Made by a program: the position numbers and the translations under genes. Shown piece by piece: positions 43,548-50,854 of a stretch of DNA of 64,000 bases (position 1 is the first letter of the stretch; every line of letters begins with the position of its first letter). The DNA is taken from assembly GCA_041941305.1 (NCBI GenBank), contig JBGTQJ010000045.1:6622-70621 (forward strand), given 5' to 3'. Source of the stretch: JANSWP01 sp041941305. GTDB lineage: Bacteria > Bacteroidota > Bacteroidia > Chitinophagales > Saprospiraceae. The notes beneath the pieces were generated by a model. It worked only from the letters and a program-made list of their open reading frames with translations. It made no database searches and had not been told where the DNA came from.

Positions 43548-43599
43548 GGTTGTCAGTTATCGGTTTCGGATTGCAACTGACAACCGAAAACTGACAACC
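43548..43599. repeat. Hairpin between the sigma and TPR genes
   Basis: ggttgtcagttatcggtt (43548-43565) pairs with aaccgaaaactgacaacc (43582-43599), 17 of 18 bp. It lies within the 88-bp gap of the sigma-TPR operon. Confidence 0.65.
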
Positions 43600-43612
43600 G
43601 GCAATCGACAAC

Positions 43613-44197
43613 TCACCTAAGGGTGTTTATCAATTCTGGTGTTTGTTTTACTATTTTGAGCAGCTCTTGCATGCACTGATGCTTTTTCTTGCGTGCCATG
43701 CCTTCACTGGCATAACCCGTTTCTGCTGCAATCTCTTTCATCGAATAGCTTAACCGCCACATTTCCAGCACTTTGCGGCATTTTTCTCCAAGAGAGGATA
43801 ACAATTCATTCAATATTTGTTTTCTTTCTTCACTGATTAAAACAACCTCCGGCGTTGCCGTATCTATTTCGTCTGCTGTTTCTTTTTCTGTTAAATCTGT
43901 GGTTCTGGTCGATTTATTAAATTGTTTGAACCACAAATTGCGACACATGGAAAACAAATAACCTTCAACTGTACTTTCTCCTCTATATTTTCCCTTTCGA
44001 ATGCTCAATATGAAATGTCTTATGCCTTCCTGGAATACATCTTCGGCATCAGACACCTGACCACCTTTGGATCGAATGTATCGGAATATTTTTTCACGAT
44101 AGCCACCATGATTGTAAATGAATCGCATGACTTCATCGAGCTTCTTGCCACCCGATTTGATGGCTTCTATTATTTGAGCATCTGAGTATTTGGGCAT
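43613..44197 (-). CDS. ECF-type RNA polymerase sigma factor
   Basis: 194 residues. Region 2 (about 20-100) holds 'AEDVFQEGIRHFILSIR' (the DxxQE-type recognition helix pattern 2.2) and 'YLFSMCRNLWFKQFNK'; region 4 (about 125-185) holds 'LGEKCRKVLEMWRLSYSMKEIA' with the HTH 'AAETGYASEGMARKKKHQC'. The linker is short, as in ECF sigmas. Such proteins direct RNA polymerase to envelope- or stress-related promoters and are normally held by an anti-sigma factor; the adjacent TPR membrane protein is the candidate here. Its targets in this genome are unknown. Confidence 0.88.
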   Translation of the reverse strand: MPKYSDAQIIEAIKSGGKKLDEVMRFIYNHGGYREKIFRYIRSKGGQVSDAEDVFQEGIRHFILSIRKGKYRGESTVEGYLFSMCRNLWFKQFNKSTRTTDLTEKETADEIDTATPEVVLISEERKQILNELLSSLGEKCRKVLEMWRLSYSMKEIAAETGYASEGMARKKKHQCMQELLKIVKQTPELINTLR

Positions 44198-44377
44198 CGA
44201 ATTCAGGTTTATGTTCTGTTTGGGTGGAAAAGTGTTACCGGGGAAAGGCGGTTTTTTGCAAAAATATAGGAAGTTGAATAAAGAATGAATTGAGTTTAGG
44301 TCTTTCCTGGAAAAATATTTGAAAATCGAAATAGAAACCCACTTGGTAGAAAATTGAAGTACAAAATTTTGAAATAC

Positions 44378-44413
44378 AATTAAATAATTAGATAATTGTC
44401 TAAATATTTAATT
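44378..44413 (+). promoter_or_regulatory. Dyad operator for the ArsR/SdpR-type repressor
   Basis: aattaaataattaga (44378-44392) and tctaaatatttaatt (44399-44413) form a 15-bp inverted repeat with one mismatch and a 6-nt centre, ending 6 nt before the repressor start. ArsR-family dimers bind such AT-rich dyads, so autorepression is expected. Confidence 0.65.
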
Positions 44414-44419
44414 ATTGAT

Positions 44420-44671
44420 ATGAATAAAGTTTTTCAAGCACTGAATGATCCGACTCGGAGGGAGATATTAAATCTACTGAAAGAAAAGGATTTGACTGCA
44501 GGTGAAATTGCAGATGGCTTTAATATCTCCAAACCAAGTATATCACACCATTTAGATAAATTGAAACAAGCTGACTTGGTCACATCAGAGAAAAAAGGAC
44601 AGTTTGTTTATTATTCTTTGAATACTACCATTCTGGACGAAGTAATTGGTTGGTTTCTAACTTTAAAATAA
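44420..44671 (+). CDS. sdpR: ArsR-family repressor, SdpR-like
   Basis: 83 residues from the ATG at 44420 ('MNKVFQALNDPTRREILNLL'); an in-frame start at 44396 would lie inside the operator dyad. The winged HTH is 'LTAGEIADGFNISKPSISHH', followed by 'LVTSEKKGQFVYYSLNTT'. No metal-binding Cys pair is seen, which fits SdpR rather than ArsR/SmtB. B. subtilis SdpR is the autorepressor of sdpRI and is sequestered by SdpI; here the neighbour downstream is an SdpI-family protein. The stop TAA (44669-44671) coincides with the target duplication of a MITE-like element, so the two genes are 265 bp apart instead of adjacent. Confidence 0.82.
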   Translation: MNKVFQALNDPTRREILNLLKEKDLTAGEIADGFNISKPSISHHLDKLKQADLVTSEKKGQFVYYSLNTTILDEVIGWFLTLK

Positions 44672-44827
44672 GAGCTTGTTTAAAAGTTTTATGAACTGAA
44701 AATCAAAAGCTTATGGTTCTGACAATAAATTGCCGAAAGAATTTATCGGGATAAATGATTGAGGAAATTTGCAGTCAGGTTCATAAGATGTTGGTTTTCA
44801 GGAAAGAAAAATTTAAACAAGCTCTAA
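44669..44827. mobile_element. MITE-like palindromic element with TAA duplication
   Basis: Perfect 13-bp ends GAGCTTGTTTAAA (44672-44684) / TTTAAACAAGCTC (44812-44824). The similarity continues inward with gaps and mismatches for about 50 bp (ctgaaaa.ca...cttatg...ctgac...aaatt.cc on both arms). Flanking TAA on both sides (44669-44671, 44825-44827) gives a 3-bp target duplication, as made by IS5-family transposases. The element (153 bp) carries no ORF and is presumably mobilised in trans. It lies exactly at the sdpR-like stop codon. Confidence 0.7.
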
Positions 44828-44936
44828 ACCTTCTCTGACGATTTGGGTGGTCAAATAAAAAGCATTTATGGGAAGTGAAAATTTTCCTTTTGCTTGACTC
44901 AACTCACTCAATTTGGCTGAGAACCAAGTAAAAATT

Positions 44937-45584
44937 ATGAAAACGATTAACTGGAAAAAAGAATCTTTGCTTTGGCTTGTAATGATTTTGCCATTGGCAT
45001 ATTTGGCTTTAGTCTGGGATAGTCTTCCAGAAACCATTCCTACTCACTTTAATGCAGCAGGAGAGCCTGATGGATGGGGAAGCAGGGATACACTCATTTA
45101 TATTTCCCTCTTTTTTGGTTTGGGTATTTATCTTTTGATGTCTGTTTTCCCTGCAATTGATCCAAAGAGGAAATTGGAAAAGATGGGCAAGAAATATTAC
45201 ATCCTGAAATTTATAATGGTTCTGTTCATGTCTTTATTGGCATGTTTTATTACTTATAGTGCAAAGGCTGAGGGATTTAGCGGCAATTTAATTTACATTA
45301 TTATTGGTTTGTTAATTGCGGTTTTGGGCAACTACTTTCCGAGCATCAAGCACAATTATTTTATTGGAATCCGCACGCCATGGACATTGGAAAGTGAAAC
45401 CATTTGGAAGAAAACGCACCGATTGGCTGGAAGGCTGTGGGTTCCAGCTGGTATTTTGATAAGCGTCATGGCACTCTTATTCGATAATATGGAGACTTAT
45501 CTTATTGGCTTTTTTGTAATTATTGTAATTATTTCAATTATTCCACTTGTGTATTCTTATCTAGAATTTAGGAGGGAGGGGTAG
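44937..45584 (+). CDS. sdpI: SdpI family immunity-like membrane protein
   Basis: 215 residues from the ATG at 44937. N-terminal DUF1648 segment ('LPETIPTHFNAAGEPDGWG', about 30-48) between the first two of six TM helices, and the SdpI domain with 'NYFIGIRTPWTLESETIWKKTHRLAGRLW' type signature (about 140-170). In B. subtilis SdpI gives immunity to the SdpC toxin and also binds SdpR, relieving repression. No sdpABC toxin genes are present in this window, so the protein may protect against a toxin made by neighbours or have another signalling role. Confidence 0.85.
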   Translation: MKTINWKKESLLWLVMILPLAYLALVWDSLPETIPTHFNAAGEPDGWGSRDTLIYISLFFGLGIYLLMSVFPAIDPKRKLEKMGKKYYILKFIMVLFMSLLACFITYSAKAEGFSGNLIYIIIGLLIAVLGNYFPSIKHNYFIGIRTPWTLESETIWKKTHRLAGRLWVPAGILISVMALLFDNMETYLIGFFVIIVIISIIPLVYSYLEFRREG

Positions 45585-46228
45585 CGGGCAGGGTCGATCA
45601 GTTCTTTATTTTCCTAATGTGTTAAAGGATTATTATGAGTTTTTTCCTCCAAATGCCCTTAAGTTCAAGTTCAAGTTCAAGACCAAGTTCAAGCTCAATT
45701 TTTGCACTTGAACTTGGTCTTGAACTTGGGAAAATACACATGGAAATTTTTTAGAACTGATCAGCCTTGGGGGTACGGGTTGTCGAGTTGAGGCTCTATG
45801 GCGGTTTTTAGTTTTTGAAAGGAAATGTCTTCTGCTGTTTGAGGTGGCGCTTTTTCAGTTGTGGGTTATGAGTTGAGTTGGCAGGAGCAGATTTTTAGTG
45901 TCCCATTGTAAATCAAGGAAAACAGGGTTTCAGATGTAAGAATTTTTGAAAAAGAATCGAAAAGATGATTTTTTTAAAAAAAATATTTGTGATTCAAATT
46001 GTTGACTATCAGCTGTTTAAATGATTCTTAATTTTCCTTTTTTAATATAAATTCCATTTTTTTCCATTTCGTGGTAACGTTTTTCTCACCTAAAAGAACA
46101 CCCACATGAGCGTTCAAAAATAGCACTCCCCTTTTTCCTTAAACACACGCATTCTCTATCTAAAATCCTCCAAGTTTGCTACCTCCAAATTCACGAAGAC
46201 CATTTGAATAACCTTAAATTTTACAAAA
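45585..46228. other. 644-bp intergenic region
   Basis: It contains the hairpin 45672-45728. The remainder up to 46228 shows AT-rich sequence typical of a promoter area before the large secreted-protein gene, but no clear TAnnTTTG box; no coding frame or RNA gene was recognised. Confidence 0.4.
45672..45728. repeat. Hairpin built from aagttcaag words
   Basis: A 22-bp perfect stem (45672-45693 / 45707-45728), loop ctcaatttttgca. The left arm is preceded by further 'aagttc' copies. The same word forms a one-directional tandem repeat at 49447-49530, on the other side of the secreted-protein gene. Confidence 0.8.
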
Positions 46229-49200
46229 ATGAAAACGAAGTTTTTATCACTTGCTGTTCAACCCCTTTTAGGACTAATGCTTTTTTCCGTTGTGTTAATT
46301 GGACAACCCTGGAATGAGCATAAAGGCTATCATTTGTATTCCAATAGCCATACCCCAACTCAAGATTTGGCGTTTGACGGTGGCTATGTCACTGCTGGAT
46401 GGTTTCACCCCGGTAGCATCAATGGTTTTGTCAATTTGTATCAAAGAATGTATGCGATGCGTCTCGATCCAGCAAAAAACAAGCAATGGGCGAATGTTTA
46501 TGTATACAATTCTGAAATCAATAGCAATACTTATGATGTAGAAATGCGGGCTTTTGATATGAAGCAAATGGCTTCGACAGATTACATTATCGCAGGTCAG
46601 GTTATTGAAAATAATTTACAGAATGGAACTCGGGATGCCTTTGCCTTTTTAATGAAGACTGACCAATACGGCAATGTACTTTGGTTCCGGAAATATTTCA
46701 AGCATGGCTTGTTGAATTCCGTTATTGAAACGCAGAACAATGGCTTCCTGGCATGTGGATACAGTACCGTGGGTGGTGGTGAAAAAGCGCGATTGTTGAG
46801 AGTCAATAATGGAGGAAATCCTTTCTGGTTGCGCAGATTACAAGGTGCAGCAGGATACACTGGAGCTTCCGCTTTTCGAGAAGTAGCCTTCCATTCCAAT
46901 AATGTTTATGTGGTCACTGGTAATTGCAACACCCTTTTTGTTCCTGGCTGTGGCGTACAATCTTCAGAAGTTTTATATGCGGTAGTAGATGAAAACGGAG
47001 GTTTATGGGCACCAGTTATCAATGTTTGGCATTATGGCAATGCGGTCAATGCCAATGGAGAACAAATAGCTGAATTTGGCAATGCAATCGGTGTAGGGCC
47101 AAATGGTCAAGTAGTAATAGGCGGCCACATTGATTATACAGATTTGGCAGCTTGCACACGATATGAAGAATCCCTGATGATGGAAGTGGATTTGGCTGGC
47201 AATGTCGTTTTTTCCAATGAAATAGATTCAGACGCCTTTGAAATGGGGCGTGATATTATAGTCAATCAAGCCAATACTGAAATTGTTTTGGCAGGCACTA
47301 CAGGTCCGGATGCTTATATCTTGATTACTGATTTGGGAGGCAATTATATTGATATGGAAAGATTTTTTCCAAATGGCAATCCCGCAGAAGGCACCTGCTT
47401 GATTGAAAATAATGCCAATAACTATGTCATTACCGGAAATGCAGATGTATTACTATATGGAAATGTAGATGTCTACCAGGTAGAGCAAATAAGAGTCCCA
47501 AAGGATATTTGTCACGATTCTACCTACACCCCAGCTATCAATGCAGTCAATATGCCTCGGGTCGGGAGAAATTTGCCTAATATCCCTTTTGGTTCCGTTC
47601 AGGTAGCTGTGGTAGGATTGGATATCCCGGTTCAGGACACCCTGCTATGTGATACAGTAACTGCAAACAGTTCTTTTCCAGTTGTAGTTTTAGATGGTTT
47701 GGTGACCAGCCCCTTGGGCTTGGCAAGTATCCATCTTGACCATGATGGTAAATTACAGGTAAATAACATTGGCTCAAGCGGTGAAGATGGATTCAGCATT
47801 GATTTGGGGGAAAGTGAGGCGGCAAGCATTACCATAAACAGCGGTGGTGGAGACGATTCTTATGCTTCTATTGAGCTGATGGGTGTAGCTGTGGGGAATC
47901 CCGGGAATGCTGGCATTATTGAAACATATGAATTTATCAATGAAGGAGATGCTACCATTTTTAATTATGAAAGACCTGGAAATCAAATTCTCGAAATATT
48001 TGATAATGGAGTGCTCGTCCAAACCATTTCTGACTTTGATGGTGAATTGGTTTTGACGAACTGGATGCCAACAGAAGGAATAAACCTTGGAGCTTCTTCC
48101 AATACTTCAAAAATCGATTTGGGTGATATAGCAGATATCGAAACTTCTGAAGGAACTTTCACTGGAACAGTTATCCAAATCATTACTCCATCAGCTCCCG
48201 GTTTGAATTTTGAAGAAATTAAAGTCACACTTGCAGGATTTGCTTCCTTCTCCGCTCAAAATCTCCAAATTGGAAAAACAGTCTACGATGCTATTTCCGG
48301 CTTACCTACTGGAAACCTATTCTTCCATCAGGCACAAGGCGATGTTTTACTGAATCCAATGAATACTGGATTGGGCAATCAAATCCAACTCGACAATATT
48401 GGGCCTGATGGTACAGATGGAGTTTGGATAGATTTAGGATATCCACAAAATGGTTTTTCAGTAGAAATTTCAGGCCTAACGGCTTTTGATGAAGGAGATG
48501 CACTGAGTTTTGTTCCTGAAATTGCAGGACAGCCAGTAGAGGAGTATACTGGATTGGAATTATCGCCAAATTCAGAAGGATTCTTTGATGTTTTTGTATT
48601 CACCAATGGATTTGTGATTGATATTTTTGAAAGAATTGAGGTGTGGGATAATGGTAATTATGTGGGTGAATTCCCAATTACAATGACTGAAGTTGGTACT
48701 TTGAGTAAGCTACCAAGAGAAATTGGAGGAATGGTTTCCGGGCAAACAAGTATCAATGGCTTCTTCGATGTTTTCACAGAGTTGACTGCCAATGATGGAA
48801 CTACATTAGCTGGAAACGAAATCAGAATCATTCTAAAAGATCCAAACCTAAATGCCTACACTGGACTGGAAATAACTGCAAAAGATGCCAATCAAAACGG
48901 AATGACCTTCAACGTTGCCAAGGAAAAAGTCCTTCAGAGTCCTATGGCTTTTGAAAGTAATAACGAACCTAATATTATCAACGAAAATAGCATAGGGTCC
49001 GCCCATAAATTCATAAACACGACAACTACAATTTATCCCAGTTTATTTATATCAGAATTGAATGTTAAAGTGGAAACAACTGAAAACCAAATGATTGCAA
49101 CCCAGATCGTCTTAACCGATTTGAGTGGCAAAGTTGTAAAATCCCAGAAGAATGATGACTGGAATGCTGGTCAAACCATTCAAATGAAAAACCTGGGTGA

Positions 49201-49276
49201 CTTGCTTCCCGGCATGTATTTCCTTCAAATACAATTCGGAAATGAGCAAGAAACCCACAAAGTTGTAAAACTTTAA
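46229..49276 (+). CDS. Large secreted protein with T9SS sorting domain
   Basis: 1015 residues. Signal peptide (to about 26, 'LLGLMLFSVVLIGQ'), an N-terminal region (about 30-430) with repeating 'GG.V.AG' strands resembling a seven-bladed propeller ('DLAFDGGYVTAGWF', 'NGFLACGYSTVGGG', 'NGQVVIGGHIDYTD'), then two related ~200-residue beta modules (about 490-690 and 700-890) that share 'NIG..G.DG..IDLG' ('LQVNNIGSSGEDGFSIDLG' versus 'IQLDNIGPDGTDGVWIDLG'). It ends with a type A T9SS sorting domain ('VLTDLSGKVV...' then 'DLLPGMYFLQIQFG', last residues VVKL). It would be secreted and attached to the surface. Binding or catalytic function unknown. Confidence 0.82.
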   Translation: MKTKFLSLAVQPLLGLMLFSVVLIGQPWNEHKGYHLYSNSHTPTQDLAFDGGYVTAGWFHPGSINGFVNLYQRMYAMRLDPAKNKQWANVYVYNSEINSNTYDVEMRAFDMKQMASTDYIIAGQVIENNLQNGTRDAFAFLMKTDQYGNVLWFRKYFKHGLLNSVIETQNNGFLACGYSTVGGGEKARLLRVNNGGNPFWLRRLQGAAGYTGASAFREVAFHSNNVYVVTGNCNTLFVPGCGVQSSEVLYAVVDENGGLWAPVINVWHYGNAVNANGEQIAEFGNAIGVGPNGQVVIGGHIDYTDLAACTRYEESLMMEVDLAGNVVFSNEIDSDAFEMGRDIIVNQANTEIVLAGTTGPDAYILITDLGGNYIDMERFFPNGNPAEGTCLIENNANNYVITGNADVLLYGNVDVYQVEQIRVPKDICHDSTYTPAINAVNMPRVGRNLPNIPFGSVQVAVVGLDIPVQDTLLCDTVTANSSFPVVVLDGLVTSPLGLASIHLDHDGKLQVNNIGSSGEDGFSIDLGESEAASITINSGGGDDSYASIELMGVAVGNPGNAGIIETYEFINEGDATIFNYERPGNQILEIFDNGVLVQTISDFDGELVLTNWMPTEGINLGASSNTSKIDLGDIADIETSEGTFTGTVIQIITPSAPGLNFEEIKVTLAGFASFSAQNLQIGKTVYDAISGLPTGNLFFHQAQGDVLLNPMNTGLGNQIQLDNIGPDGTDGVWIDLGYPQNGFSVEISGLTAFDEGDALSFVPEIAGQPVEEYTGLELSPNSEGFFDVFVFTNGFVIDIFERIEVWDNGNYVGEFPITMTEVGTLSKLPREIGGMVSGQTSINGFFDVFTELTANDGTTLAGNEIRIILKDPNLNAYTGLEITAKDANQNGMTFNVAKEKVLQSPMAFESNNEPNIINENSIGSAHKFINTTTTIYPSLFISELNVKVETTENQMIATQIVLTDLSGKVVKSQKNDDWNAGQTIQMKNLGDLLPGMYFLQIQFGNEQETHKVVKL

Positions 49277-49682
49277 CGATGGATGGCTGAGGAGTAGATA
49301 GTGGAAAGCTTCGGCTGGCTACTGTTTACAGCTCGCTACCCGCTGCAAAATCCTTCGGGAATTTTTTGAGAGTGAGCAATGACGCATTCCTGACCTGAAA
49401 TGGTTGGGAATGCTTTTTGAGGAAGAAGCTGTGAAAGGACATAATTAAGGTCAAGTTCAAGGTCAAGTTCAAGGTCAAGTTCAAGATCAAGTTCAAGATC
49501 AAGTTCAAGGTCAAGTTCAAGATCAAGTTCAAGTGCAAAAACTGTTTCTTAAGCTTTAAATTTAACGAGCTTCACTCATTGATTTTCCTCGTTCACTTCA
49601 AAAGATTCCCTCCTGAATTGGATTTTTCAGATTTTAACTCCCAAAAAAATCATTTATTTTCATCCTGCTCAAACTCAAAAAA
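49277..49682. other. 406-bp gap between the two T9SS genes
   Basis: It holds the 12-bp tandem repeat 49447-49530. The first 160 bp and the last 150 bp carry no recognised coding frame or hairpin. Confidence 0.4.
49447..49530. repeat. 12-bp tandem repeat, seven units
   Basis: Seven units of aagRtcaagttc (R = g or a) in direct order. It has no inverted partner, unlike 45672-45728, which uses the same word. Likely slippage-generated. Confidence 0.85.
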
Positions 49683-50771
49683 ATGAAATCCATCTTATTA
49701 ACATTAGCTGTACTCCCCTTATGGCTTTGTGCAAGTCCAAGCAATCCGAGTTTTTATCTGAAACTTGATGATGCATTGGTCACCAATTCAGGAACCAAAT
49801 TTGAGATTGCCGTTTATATGGCAGGCTCAACAATCTTCAACCTGGGTTCTTGCAATTTGGAGTTTTTGTACGATTCATCACTTCTGGAAACGCCAGTTTT
49901 ACTTTCACATGAATTAAATACCACCAACTATTTAACACCTACTGTTACCTGTCCAACTGAAGATAAAACAGCTTTGAATATTGTGCTGGATAACCAAAAC
50001 ATGGGAGATGCAATAGCAACGCATCCGAGCTGGACAAAATTGGCAACTTTACAGTTTGACATTAAGGCTTCTGGAAATCCACTTGATTTGTGTTGGTCAT
50101 ATGATGGTGGTACCAAGGAAACGGTGGCTTTCCTGGATGATGAAAGCACACAAATTTTCGTTGCCAATCCTGAAAGTGATTTGAATGGGGTCGCTCAAAT
50201 GTTTTTGCCGGTAGAACTGATCGATTTTTCAGCTCAATGGGGAAATGAAAATCAAACAGAAGTATTGCTAAACTGGCAAACTGCTTCTGAAAACAATAGT
50301 GATTATTTTGAGATTCAAAGAAGTGAAAAGATCCATGACTGGAATGCAATTGGACAAGTTCTGGCTCAGGGTTTTAGCACAGAAATCAATCGTTATTTTT
50401 GGAAAGATTTTTTACCTCCAAGTTATGTTGAAGGTCAGGTCTATTATCGCCTTAAGCAAGTAGATTTCGATGGCAGCGCCAAATATTCTCCAATAGAAAT
50501 TTTGGTTAGGAAGAAATCCAGGCTCGAAGTCAATGTCTATCCCACTATTTTCCAAAATGAACTTTTTATAGATTTTGATGAATCTGATTTTCAGGAAAAT
50601 GATCTGGAACTGTTTTTAATAAACGTGGAGGGAAAAATAGTTTATACTCCAAAGGTTGATTTTTTAAATGAGTTGGTCATTGACAATTTACATCATATCC
50701 CTTCGGGCTTTTATTTTTTGAAAATTAAAAGTGAAAATATAGTTTTTAGCAGGAAATTATTAAAAATCTAA
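49683..50771 (+). CDS. T9SS-secreted protein with cohesin-like domain
   Basis: 362 residues. Signal peptide (about 1-17). Residues about 22-160 resemble a cohesin/CBM-type beta-sandwich ('SGTKFEIAVYMAGSTIFN', 'LEFLYDSSLLETPV', 'WTKLATLQFDIKASG'), where the Y-D-x-S-x-L-E segment is the typical cohesin strand. A second domain (about 175-275) has the FN3-like Bacteroidota pattern 'LLNWQTASENNSDYFEIQRS' and 'YRLKQVDFDGSAKYSP'. The end is a T9SS type A sorting domain ('LELFLINVEGKIVY...' 'HHIPSGFYFLKIKS'). The next gene encodes a subtilase with dockerin-type repeats, which suggests a cohesin-dockerin pair (inference). No enzymatic motif. Confidence 0.72.
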   Translation: MKSILLTLAVLPLWLCASPSNPSFYLKLDDALVTNSGTKFEIAVYMAGSTIFNLGSCNLEFLYDSSLLETPVLLSHELNTTNYLTPTVTCPTEDKTALNIVLDNQNMGDAIATHPSWTKLATLQFDIKASGNPLDLCWSYDGGTKETVAFLDDESTQIFVANPESDLNGVAQMFLPVELIDFSAQWGNENQTEVLLNWQTASENNSDYFEIQRSEKIHDWNAIGQVLAQGFSTEINRYFWKDFLPPSYVEGQVYYRLKQVDFDGSAKYSPIEILVRKKSRLEVNVYPTIFQNELFIDFDESDFQENDLELFLINVEGKIVYTPKVDFLNELVIDNLHHIPSGFYFLKIKSENIVFSRKLLKI

Positions 50772-50854
50772 CAATTCTCTTTCTAGCCCTCACCTGTATT
50801 TGCATTTGACTACTCAAACACTCGTTTTTCAATCAAACTCAAAAACATCCCGTA

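Noticed and set aside
49447..49530. Regular 12-bp repeats suggestive of a CRISPR array
   Set aside because: Units are contiguous without spacers, so it is a simple tandem repeat. The same applies to 12476-12577.
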